A stretch of 64,000 bases of DNA from Adenanthera pavonina (taxonomy: Eukaryota; Streptophyta; Magnoliopsida; Fabales; Fabaceae), in contig JAIVEN010000015.1 in NCBI GenBank assembly GCA_026686845.1, positions 12,567,501 through 12,631,500 of the forward strand. Direction: 5' to 3'. Below, piece after piece: positions 1 to 10,458 of this stretch (position 1 is the stretch's first letter; each line of letters begins with the position of its first letter). The position numbers and the translations under genes were made by a program. The notes below the pieces were generated by a model that saw nothing but the letters and a program-made list of their open reading frames with translations, was not told the origin of the DNA and did not search any database.

Positions 1-381
1 AGGTCTTGGTAAATACAATCCTATATTGCATAGGCTTTGTCCTTAACTCTTATTTATGGTTATAGCAAAAGCTAACATAACAAGGAATTGTCGTCTCTTC
101 ATAGTAAATTGTAGATTGAAATAAGATGGAGTCATAGATATCCTAGGAATACATACTTTCAGCCCTTTATTTGTACCAGACATCACTTTAGCTTGAATGA
201 CATGCTTCCCAGTTTGTGCAACAATGAGACGTGTTCCATTCATTAAACCCAACGACTTATCAATGTTCCTCATGAGAATTATGGGTGCTCCAACTTTCAA
301 CTTTATCTCATGATTAAGAAGACCTGACATAGATATTGAATTCAAGAATTCAGTTAAATGAATATCATGAATAGCATCCAC
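1..381 (-). pseudogene. PIF1/Helitron-type DNA helicase, C-terminal fragment
   Basis: Read on the minus strand, 381 to 43 encodes a stretch typical of the C-terminal part of plant PIF1-like helicases and of the helicase half of Helitron Rep/Hel proteins. Visible motifs are LKVGAPIILMRNID, LMNGTRLIV, VIQAKV, then RRQFLVMLAFAITINKS just before the expected GQSL. A TAA at 43-45 sits where family members have Gln, and reading past it the frame still gives GQSL and LYLPRP to the window edge. So this is a broken copy that continues off the left end. Walker A and B motifs are not in the window. Whether it came from a Helitron or a host PIF1 gene cannot be settled here; the RPA-like pieces upstream favour Helitron. 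Confidence 0.8.
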
Positions 382-1241
382 ATTGTCATATTGTGTTTAT
401 ATATTTTAAACAAATAAATCGGACAACTATGGTGTTGGTCAAACTTAAAGTAGATCCACATTGTTAAGCTAGTAATAAATGAATTGAATATTTTATTTTT
501 TACTCATACCATATATCTTATTGCCGTTTGACCATATAATCAAGTAAGATAATCACACAAACACTAATTGAGGGAGTATTAATACAACTTTAATAAATTT
601 TTCTATGAGAGAAAAATCTGAATTTAAACACCAAACAACAACAATACCAAATTTATACACGGGAACACATCTACCAATTGATGGGATAAATTAAATTTCA
701 AATAAAGATTGATATAATACAAATCTTGATTGACAAAGAATTAATGCAAACCTCACCCCTCAAAATAATGATATAATAACTAAATAATGATCTCATTTAT
801 TACCATTGTTGAGATGATTCATTGCATATATAAATGAGATATGCAAGTTTGAATATAAAAAATTCTGAATAAAATATCAATCGATTATATTTGGAAGCAA
901 AAATTGATTAAATATATTATATTTACAATTAATTTAGTAAATCATATATATATAGAATGTATATCCATCTGAAAAAAAAATCAGTTGGCTTATTTTTATA
1001 ATTATTCATGATAATGAATAATAATATCTCATTTTATATATTTCATAGTTATAAATGTAATATGTCAATATGTCATCACCATCTTTGGAAATTTTAAAAT
1101 TTGGAAAATAACTGATACACATCATACACAAGTATTCTGCAAATTTTGTATATGAACCAAACCATTATTCTATTAAATAAAAGGGATGATTATACATTAA
1201 GAAACTTAAAACAAAACTAAATTACACATCGTAAATAAAGT
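382..1241. other. AT-rich stretch without a recognised gene
   Basis: No coding frame of note was seen. It lies between the helicase fragment and the F-box-like C-terminal fragment, both on the minus strand, and is probably internal to the same decayed insertion. Confidence 0.5.
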
Positions 1242-1625
1242 TCAAACAATAGAAAAATAACTTTTGGCATCCCATAGGCAAGCCTCACACATATTGGTAT
1301 TCTGGCCGTCATCCTCATCTGACATAAGATTCCAAGAACCCATCCTTAGAGACCATGGATTTGTGCAAGGATTGACCATGCAAATTTGGAAACGCGGGAT
1401 AGTTAACAGGTTTGCACGACGGCACCAATCAAACTTAGAAAAAAGTACTTGAATGTTATTTCGACAATAAGAGATGCAGCGGGCAATCCTAAGATCGCGT
1501 AAATAATGCATTGCCTGAGATAGATGATAAGATCTGTATGAATCAAGTAGGTTAGGATAATAGAATGTCCCATCTGATTTAAAATAATAGTCATTGTTAT
1601 ATTCGTCCCAGGTATAGCACGGCAT
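1242..1625 (-). pseudogene. F-box family (At1g67623-like) C-terminal fragment, tentative
   Basis: An open minus-strand frame of 127 codons starts at a true ATG (1623-1625). Its end carries an acidic run (SDEDDGQ) followed by MCEACLWD. This resembles the Cys-x2-Cys-x-Trp-Asp tail of the plant F-box family related to At1g67623/At2g35280, in which CEACRWDRE is typical. The middle has RCISYCRNNI, compatible with the conserved Cys-Arg segment before that tail. The N-terminal F-box of a related gene is seen at 3140-3331 in the same orientation, with RPA-like pieces between them. The assignment rests on short motifs remembered from the family and could be wrong; the long open frame in AT-rich DNA is directly seen. 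Confidence 0.45.
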
Positions 1626-2329
1626 ACTTGAAACTAAGATGATGTTGCTTTCCGATGTTAATGATGAAAGGTTGGAAGATATAAGGCTTGTAGAAACTGG
1701 ACTTATACATAAGTAGGGTTAGGTTTTATTTGTCCAAGATTTTTCAAATTCATTGTATCTTGGAGGATGATGCCACTAAATGTGTACTATTTGGCGGTTT
1801 AAGACGAATGAGTGTATAGTTTCATTGAGGTGACTATTTTATTACAGTCAATGAAAAATAAATGTTTATTACAACAATCCCCTTTTTAAAAACAATATAT
1901 AAATGTAAGCAACAAATCATATTCTTTAAAAAATAATATAAACCTCTATAAATGGAAAGAAAATTCAATAATACAAAGAATAATACGAATCAAATTGTCA
2001 GATATTGGGAAAATCGTTTGTTTAAGATTTTGTATATTGAAATATTTATATTTAATACATCAATATATATATATTACCAAAAGCAACACCAAATAAGATA
2101 TCACAACGGATTTTCCTATACCATCAATTACGCTTAGGTAGCACATTGAGGCTTATGTAAAATTTCTCCTATTGAAGCAATATATTTAAAAAATAAAATT
2201 AGCAATATGACAAAATCAATCAGCAATAAAAAGGACAGCATATATGTTGAAAAAGAAATATGTCATTACAATATGACTTATTTTTAAAAAATATAAAAAG
2301 CATTAAACATGCTGACAAAAAACATGCTC

Positions 2330-3069
2330 CTAAACATTAATATTTTGATCATGAAATTTAAATAGCTTGTTGAATTCCATCATTTGAACCACCACATGCA
2401 CGATTCTGGTATTGTTGAATATGTTGATATTCCTAGTATGAACCTTGAAGATGAGTTTCTTTCCAATTATTTGTGTAACATCATTAACATCACCATTATC
2501 CTGAATTAATAAAAATTGAAAAATAATATAATTAAAATAACAAACATTGGGAGTTAATAATTGAATAATAACCATGTAGTTTAGGTGTATTTATTTAGTA
2601 ATTTATTTTGGTGTAACAACATATCAACGTACTTTTATATATTATTTCTTAATAAAAAAATCAAACTTACGTTGTACAAAAGATTCATGAGCTCAAATGA
2701 TGTGCAATTCATGTAACGTGAAATCTCACGGTGAAAGGGAATGAAATTAGCTGATCCAAACTCATCAGTTACTCGAATATTAATATTATACTTGTAGGAC
2801 AATGACATAAATCAGTCCAATCATAGGAATAAATAAATTGAATTATGATATTTAATTACATTATTTATTTCCATATCCAACATCATTAGTTACAAAACAT
2901 AAATTATATACCTAGGAATGGTTGATTTAACGAATTCGTCACAATTTGAACAGTAGAAACCATTTCTGTCATGAAAAACCTGCATTAAAAACCTATGGCA
3001 TGACTTAGAAAACCACCTATGCTGCACATCAATCCCTTCTACTGTGGCTATCATTGTATACGTACCCTG
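2330..3069 (-). pseudogene. RPA1-like single-strand DNA-binding protein, DBD-C region pieces
   Basis: Three minus-strand pieces fit the C-terminal OB-fold/zinc-ribbon domain of replication protein A large subunit, as found in plant RPA1 paralogues and Helitron-borne RPA genes. Piece 1, about 2912-3069, reads ATVEGIDVQHRWFSKSCHRF then GFYCSNCD and TIPR, giving the Cys pattern of the zinc ribbon, and ends at a GT donor. Piece 2, about 2671-2805, reads YNINIRVTDEFGSANFI and RYMNCTSFELMNLLYN and ends at a GTAAGT donor (2665-2670). Piece 3, 2330-2500, begins after a CAG acceptor, has IIGKKLIFKVHTRNINIF, and runs to a stop. The join between pieces 1 and 2 lacks a convincing in-frame acceptor, so the locus is probably degenerate. 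The N-terminal DNA-binding domains are missing. Confidence 0.7.
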
Positions 3070-3139
3070 TAAAATGGTAAACAATTGACCTAAATCTCAC
3101 AAAAAAATAATAAGTGAAATTAGTTATAAGAAAAGAATT

Positions 3140-3331
3140 ACATACTTGATGAGCCTCAAACAATTGGTTTAAATTAATAAATAAATACTTCATGAAAAAT
3201 GGATCAAGTACACTGACAGACCAATTTTTACACACTAAACGATTCTGCTTTAACGCAAGAGGAGTTAAGCATGAAAGAATCTACACCATCACATTTTCAG
3301 GCAAACCCCTACCATTTTCAAACAACTCCAT
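3140..3331 (-). pseudogene. F-box domain fragment with premature stop
   Basis: From an ATG at 3329-3331 the minus strand reads MELFENGRGLPENVMV, then TAG (3281-3283), then in the same frame ILSCLTPLALKQNRLVCKNW and DPFFMKY. This is the F-box pattern (LPEDVVVEIL..RL...SL.R...VCK.W....DP.F), with a stop where the acidic residue before ILS normally sits. F-box proteins are SCF ubiquitin-ligase receptors. This copy cannot make the domain unless the stop is read through. It is followed within 100 bp by the RPA-like pieces. A TATA-like box lies 140 bp upstream. Confidence 0.65.
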
Positions 3332-3469
3332 CCTGCAAATATTAAGAGATATAAGATATATATGGTAGCATATAAAATAAATAAGCAAACGTTAGATGCT
3401 CCAAATTGCTCACGACAAGCAACAATGTGGATGTATGAATTTGAGAAGATGGATGTCAATGACAATAGG

Positions 3470-3479
3470 CTATTTATAG
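3470..3479 (-). promoter_or_regulatory. TATA-like box upstream of the F-box fragment
   Basis: The minus strand reads CTATAAATAG here, a good match to the plant TATA consensus, about 140 bp upstream of the fragment's ATG. It suggests the fragment kept or acquired a core promoter. No transcript evidence is available. Confidence 0.4.
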
Positions 3480-6400
3480 GAAAAAAAGATCAATGCACAT
3501 AAAAATTAAATAATAAAATATATAATATTTGATGTGATATGGATCAATGCCATTAATATAATTAGTAAAAAAAATCAAATCATCCCACTAATTGCATGCT
3601 AAAGCATTTATATCATACGAAACACTAATTGAGGAATTAATAATAAAAAGTTGACCATTACAAATTTGAATTCCATATTTCAAATTTGCAAGACAAATAT
3701 TTGTTATGCTTTTAAGATGTAGTTTTAAAATTAGTGTTTAATAATTGGTCTGAAATAAAAATATATATATTATGCTTGACCTAGTATTATTTTTTATGCT
3801 TAAGAGCATCTCATTTTTTTAATTATGATATAGTTTTTATCAAAAAAAGAGCATCTCATTTTTGGAATCATATTTTTTACTTGAATTTTTGAAATCATAT
3901 AAAATAATTGATATAGATAAAATACATTTAAATTTAGGAATGAGAATATTTTCTTAGATATCATATCAATTATATTACATTGAATTTTATTTAATCAATT
4001 TGATTAACTTTTTTTCGCGTCATTAAAAATATTTAATGGGATTGAACTTAAGTTGAAATATCCTTTCTAACTTGATGGTTTCCTAATTCAATTGTTTGAA
4101 CTTGATTGGTTATAATTTATTACAAATTTTAAATTACAATAAATCTATCTTTACTTTACATTTGACCAAAATCTTAAGTAAATCATTTAATTTAGACTAT
4201 TTATTTTGGAATCAATACATAATTGAACGATAATTTATTTAGATATGAATAAAGATTCAAATTTTAATTCAAAATCTATTTATTACTTATTTCAATTAAA
4301 TATCGATTTTTTAGAAAGTTATTTATTGAATTGAATGCTATTTAAAATTTGTTTACAAAATTACTTTTTCAACTAGAATAAAATATTACAAACAATTATT
4401 TGATGAATTACAAATGAGAAAAAAATCCTTTAGAGGAATGGAAAAACGGAAATTACATCTAATATTAGGTGATCATTAATATAATAAATGCTTAAAAAAT
4501 CCTTATATATTGAATATTATTGATTTAGTTAAAAATCAACCAATTATTCAAGTAAATTACTTATAAATTTGAATTCAAATGCTTCACCTATAATTAAAAA
4601 CAATATTTAATATGAATCCGCCATATAAGGTAAATAGAGTTTATAAGTATTAATCACCTTAATATAAATTGAATTCAAATATTAATTTGGTTTAATCATA
4701 AAAGAAGACAAATTAGCGTCCACATAGAATGACACAACAGATATTCCTATTTTGTCAACCATGCTGAGATGGTGTGCTGTGATTTCAGCTTTGAGCCCTA
4801 CTTTTAGATATATAATAGATAACACAAGTTACAATACTAATAATATAATAAATAAAGAATAAAAATAACAAATCAATATATATTATTTTATATCATGGAA
4901 TAAGAAAAACCCTGTTAGCCTTATAACATATGTAGGAATGACCAATTAATATGCAGTATTCACTGTTTGGCCTTCATGTTTTGCATCACCCTTCACAAAT
5001 GGAGCTGTGATTGCCTTTTGCAGTGATATAGATAGAGTGTCCACATGGAGTTTTTCTCACAAGTATAATAATCCTCGATATTGTTGGGCTCCGCCGCAAT
5101 GCATGATTTGGTGTTCATCTAAAATATGTGCGAGGTTAATTTTTACGTTCATTTAGCGATAAAATTCAAATATCTTCAACCACTATTATAATACCAGGAG
5201 TTTTGTCACAAGTCATATTGACATTACCTCTAAATCTAATGTAAGAGGGACCCGAATCTGTGGCCAACATTGATGTTAACAAACTCTTTTCTTTTATTGA
5301 CCCAACAAAAAAAAGATCTTTTGCTTTCCCATGCGCCATTCAATGTCTGATTCGAATTCATGTTTCTTCGGCATCATTTCACATAGCGACAACCGATTAA
5401 AACAGTTTTTTATGGTTGACTAAATGGTTGAAAACCATTGGGTTAAAATTATGTTTTCCCCTCATATGGTTATACATTAAAAAGAAAAATAATATGATAT
5501 ATGTGAAATTATATTGCACTAATTTTTTTAATATATATAATTTGTGATCCCAGTTTTTGTTCTCATGCAATCGTTGGTGGTGGACGGGCTCTGAATTCAA
5601 AACACGCACGTTGATTTGGGGTAATGAATCAATCTAAAAAGTTAAACATGATTATGTGCTGAAGCCCAAGGCCCATAGATCAGCGGAGCCTTTGGGTTTC
5701 TCTCGCTCGCTTCGTTCGGCTTCCTGATCAAAGTTCCTTTTTCTTTCTGGTGCTTAATGATGTTAATGGGGTCTTAACCCCTTAGTGTCTTTTTGAACTT
5801 TGTTTCCCATGTCTTTACCAAAAAAAAAAAATCTTTTTTCTTTTTTTTTACCAAAATTCCTGATCAAAATTCACCGCATAATGTTACGTTGCATTCAATT
5901 ATCCATTTTCTTGGTTGTGCAGACATATATTATAGCGACTTCAATTTGAGAGTTGTTATTTTCCTCAAGGAAAAACTATATAACACCCCTTTTATAAGTT
6001 ATGTTTATTATTAAATTGGGACATTGAAAATTCACCTGACGATTACCAATTACTCAATTAAGCTAACATGAAGTTTTGAGTATAAGCAAAATCATTCCAA
6101 TGAATTAACATGTTCAAATATAAGCATGAACAGCTAATCATAGCAGTCCTAAAAGCCACCAATAGGTACTTATGTAGCTATGCCTCGGACAGCATAAAGA
6201 CGATTTGTAAACGGTAAGAGCTTGAGCTTTACCTAAGGCACATGCTGTGTCTCCAGCTCCACCTTTTTTTAAGGCCAGAGTACCAAGCAAAGCAAGGGGA
6301 GGAGAGGATCTTTAATTTGGAGGCATATATTATCGTTTTTATCTAACTAAATTACAGTTAATGATATAAAGGCAACGCAAGCATTGGATAGATAATCATG

Positions 6401-7309
6401 TCAGGGATCATATCTCTCTTTGAAACCACAATTAAGGTTCTTTTTCATGCACTTCAAATGAGTGCATAAGTCAATAAACTGCTCTAAGATGGTCCAAGCA
6501 AGTTCTAATTCTAATATTGTATTAATGATGATTTTGGTTAATAAAGGGAAGATTTGCATGGGAGAGAAGGGTGGTGGAAATGGAGCTAAGCAGAAAAAAA
6601 AGTGAGATTAGTCAGATGGAAGAAGGTTAGTAAAGATGGTGACGATGTACAGTGGATGGAAGCATGTAATTTAAAGGTCCACCTGCATTGAGTAGAGAGC
6701 CCAGAAAGAGAGAGAGGGGTGGGCCAAAAAGGTTCGGTCCAGAATACGGAAACTACTGCACTGCACTGCGCTGCACTGCTACAAGTTAGCAGCATCAGTG
6801 ACAGCATTAAAGAAAAGCTATATGTGAATATGTTTTAACTCTTTTATTAATTAAGCCTTGTGTTTTATTGAAAAATAAGGTCGATTTCATAAATGCCGTT
6901 CACAGTCACCTATACTTAGAAGAAACAGACTCTTATAAACCATCTTTGATGATACAGACATCCTCTTTAGTATAAAGAGCTAGAAGAAAAGGAGACGCCA
7001 GTTTAATTATGACTTTATGTACCTAACTCTCCTACAATTCAGGGTCATTTCTTCATAATGAAGAAGCCAGGGAACACAGAAAAGAAAATGATTTTACTGC
7101 ATGTTTGTTTTTTTATTGCAGTCAATCACCACCACATCAAGAAAAAGGCAGCCAGAGTGCCAAAAAGAGGAGTCGTCATTTTCTACTTTGGATTGAATAA
7201 TATAATTATATGTAATAGAAAATTGTTCAAATATCAATGGGCTTTTATTTTCTTTTTGTCCTTCATCAACATAGTAATAATACGAAAAATTTTAAGACAT
7301 TAAAAATCA
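3480..7309. other. Intergenic stretch with no supported gene
   Basis: It is mostly AT-rich with short open frames that resemble nothing I know. Less AT-rich patches at about 4725-5110, 5640-5760, 6160-6300 and 6580-6800 may be remnants of older insertions. No RNA gene was recognised. A repetitive GCACTGCACTGC-type run lies at about 6758-6780. Confidence 0.5.
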
Positions 7310-7861
7310 GATTGACCATTGAACCGGATGAGACAACGGTTCAAGGTCCAGTGATGGGACCGGGGTCCGAGCGGTCCATAATCATAAAATTAACATTTAT
7401 TATAGGATAAAAAGTAAATTTAATAATATATAGAAAATTTAAAATATTATTAATAAGTTTTATAATCTAATATTAAAATCTAAATAAGTTAATATTCAAC
7501 TATAATTATATTTTGAATTAAAAATAGTCAATTGATATTCTATTTTTATATTATTTATCAAGTAAATTTATCATTATTAATAATTATGTATCATAATAAT
7601 ATTTATAACATATTGTAATATAGAAAGAAAAAAATTATATTAAAAATAATGCTACTTAGTACTAAAAATAATATTATTTTATTTTTAAAAAATATTTAAC
7701 AAAAAAAAAGTCCAGATCGGTTCAACTCAGTTTTATACCTGTTTTGTATCAGTTTTGTATCAGTTCGCATAAGTTCTGAAAATTTCTTATTTATATTTAT
7801 ACCCGGACCAGATCAGGGGTCGGTCCCGATCAGACCAATCAAACTGACCAGTTCAATCCAA
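7310..7861. mobile_element. Non-autonomous TIR element (MITE-like), about 550 bp
   Basis: The left end (ATTGACCATTGAACCGG..., rich in GGTTCAA and GGACCGG) and the reverse complement of the right end (TGGATTGAACTGGTCAGTTT..., also with GGGACCG and GGTCCGG) are imperfect inverted repeats of roughly 60-70 bp. They flank an AT-rich core without coding capacity. No clean target duplication was identified, so the superfamily is not assigned. Confidence 0.5.
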
Positions 7862-8056
7862 TTTTTTCTTCATGGAAAAATTCTTTTCTACAGTCCGCGC
7901 TCTAATACACTCTCTGACAATGAAAAAGAAAAGTTTTCTGTTGCCAAACGTTCGACCGGTGCAGTCCAATTTTTTCTTTATGAAAAAATTCTTTTCTACA
8001 GTCCGCGCTCTAATACACTTCCTTACAATGAAAAAGAAATTTTTTTGTTGCCAAAC
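7857..8056. repeat. Tandem duplication, 108-bp period, two copies
   Basis: Copy 1 begins at 7857 and copy 2 at 7965; each starts TCCAATTTTTTCTT and ends TTGCCAAACG. Shared blocks include TTCTTTTCTACAGTCCGCGC followed by TCTAATACACT, and a run of ACAATGAAAAAGAAA. The copies differ at few sites, so the duplication is fairly recent. The first copy abuts the right end of the preceding TIR element. Confidence 0.9.
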
Positions 8057-8115
8057 GGAAATGACACCTGTCAATCAGCAAAATGAAGTAATGGTGATCA
8101 GAAGTTCATATTTAT

Positions 8116-8919
8116 TGGTCTAGCAGTTTTTTTTTTTATGAATGAAAAATCTCTGAGAGCCATACAAAAAACAAATAATAATTATTGATTATAAAAATCA
8201 TGAGTAAGAAAATATCTGCAATCAATAAGGGCCTCCTTAAGTATCCTGTAATCCATGTGAATACTATCAGCCTCCCTTACTACTAGCTAATAAGCGCAAT
8301 AGTTTGTTTCTCCAGAATTATAATCAATGGTAACTGTTTAGTTTTGCATTAACTAATGCTAAATTTCGCTGACAATATTCATTGCCAGTGCAAATGTTGG
8401 CAATTGCAATCCCACTTAATTAGTTTAAGCGCTTCAAGAGAATTCATAAAGACAGGACAACTACTTTTTTTGTGTCCCAAATCTCTACGGAGTCTTATGC
8501 CCTTGTGGATACTATGAAGTTCAGCTACGGCATTAGGCAGAAATCCAAGCTTTGCCATGTATCCTCCTAATAACCAAGCTCCTTCATAGTTTTTTATGAT
8601 ACCTCCACAAGTTGCCTCTCCTTTGTGATCAACTGAACTGTTAATGTCTAGTTGAACTCAATCTCTATTTGGAGGGCGCAAAACTTTAAAAGACTAAAGA
8701 TATATGCACAAACTAAGCTTCCCTCTTAGAGCCTTTGCTTTGGTATCATTTATCACGATCTGAGTACATAACAAAGCAATGAACTTCATTAGAGTAGTTT
8801 CTTTTATATCTAGCTTTCCAAATCATCAAACAAGCTTGAGCAAAACCTCTTTTCCACGAAAGCAACCCAGCTCCGTTTCCTCCTGCCTCCTTTGTTGCAT
8901 TCTAGTGGTCTAGCAGTTT
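8116..8919 (-). mobile_element. 5'-truncated LINE retrotransposon with target-site duplication
   Basis: The identical 14-mer TGGTCTAGCAGTTT occurs at 8116-8129 and 8906-8919. Just inside the left copy is a T-run, which is a poly(A) tail on the minus strand. Between them the minus strand carries a broken reading frame of the RNase H domain found at the end of plant LINE ORF2: VQLDINSSVDHKGEATCGG, GAWLLGG, and AVAELHSIHKGIRLRRDLG, containing the Asp and Glu expected of the active site. A stretch upstream resembles the region preceding RNase H. Stops interrupt the frame. Target duplication, terminal A-tract and 5' truncation are the hallmarks of target-primed reverse transcription. Confidence 0.88.
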
Positions 8920-9744
8920 CAGTGTTTCATATTTAATTAGACTTGGAGCGCTGTGTACATAACTCAACATAGAATGCTTGTAAAATGAATTGTATTATTC
9001 ATAACTTATTAATATATATACAACTTCTTTGAGTGTATATATATATATTGATATTGATACTGATTATTATTACTATTATTATTAGGTATAAATTTATTAA
9101 TTATAAATTAATTATTATACTGAATCATCACACTGTTATTTAGCCACCAAAGATGAAACTGCAAGATCGTACGTCCACTTTGATTTATAGGAATAAATTA
9201 TCTATCATATAAAGAAAGATAGAACCCTTTATCCACCTGCACCGATAAATAATCATGCATATTGGTGCGAAAAAGGGAATAATCATGCATACAAAGGAAA
9301 ATAATCGCATGAAGAGATTTGATAGTTTTGAGTTCTTAGACAGATATGAATTAAAAAATTCGCATTTGTGTGGGTCGCAACCATGGATTATCTGTGTGCA
9401 CGGGATACTTCCTAATTTTTGTTATTATTACACGTGTTTTGCCATACCTTGGTTGGACTAATTTTAAAAAATTGAACTCGTATTTGAACCGCAAGATTTC
9501 AATCAGCTTTCAGATGAAAAGTAAACTATATATCCATATTTTTAATATAAAATTTGTAAACAGCCACACTCTTTACAAGTTATTACTAGTCTAAGTCACT
9601 TTAGGCTTCATATAATTAATAAAACAGTAAACACATACTCACAATCTAGGTTCAAATTGATGCATGAACGTTGGGGTTTTGATGTTGCCAATCTTTTGCT
9701 GATACAAGAACATATTGAGACAAAAATGACATGACAATATAAGG
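8920..9744. other. AT-rich intergenic stretch
   Basis: Short open frames here have no recognisable domains or codon structure. I see no gene or RNA. Confidence 0.5.
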
Positions 9745-10458
9745 GATTTTGACTGTGATACTACAAAAAAAAATACAAAATTCCCAATATATTATAAGTT
9801 TAAAAATATTTTTCAAGATACAACAAAAATTATATCTCGATGTCTTAAGCAACGAGATGTACTATTTTTAATTTTTTTTTTGTGCCAAAGGCACCGAGAT
9901 CATTCATTACTTGTGTAATATTGAAGGAGTGGTAATATATTCTGCTCTTATAATTATTCAGTATAATAATATAAATTTTAGTTAATAAAAATGTATTTTT
10001 TGTATAAAAAATTTGACTAAAATTTATGTTTTGAAAATATAGATAAATTTATATGATTTTAGAAACATTAAAGAATATACTCTATTGAATAATTAATTTA
10101 TATTATTTAGTATATATTATTTATATAATTTATGTTTATTTATTTATTTTAATATTATTTGAGAAAGAGGGAAGGATATTAATAAAAATTTAGAGAATAA
10201 AAATTTAAGAAAAAAATGAAAAAAAAAGGTTGGGGGGGTTGTTAGTGTAGGGGTCAGGCATAGCTTGACTCTTTACATAAGTAATAGATAATTTAGTATT
10301 GAGATATTTCCATGAAATTTAAAAAAAACAATTTAAAATAGTACATCTCGATACTTAAGATACCGAGGTATAATTTTTGTTATATATGAGAAAATATTTT
10401 TAAACTTGTAATATATTAAAAATTTTATATTTTTTTGTAGTATTATAGTCAAAATCAT
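9745..10458. mobile_element. Long-TIR DNA transposon derivative, about 715 bp
   Basis: The left arm (from about 9745) and the reverse complement of the right arm (from 10458 inward) match over more than 120 bp with few gaps. Both contain GATTTTGACT, ATACTACAAAAAAA, a shared AAGTTTAAAAATATTTT segment and CGAGATGTACTATTT. The core has no coding capacity. Long arms like these suggest a Mutator-like or related family, but no clear target duplication was found. Confidence 0.75.
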
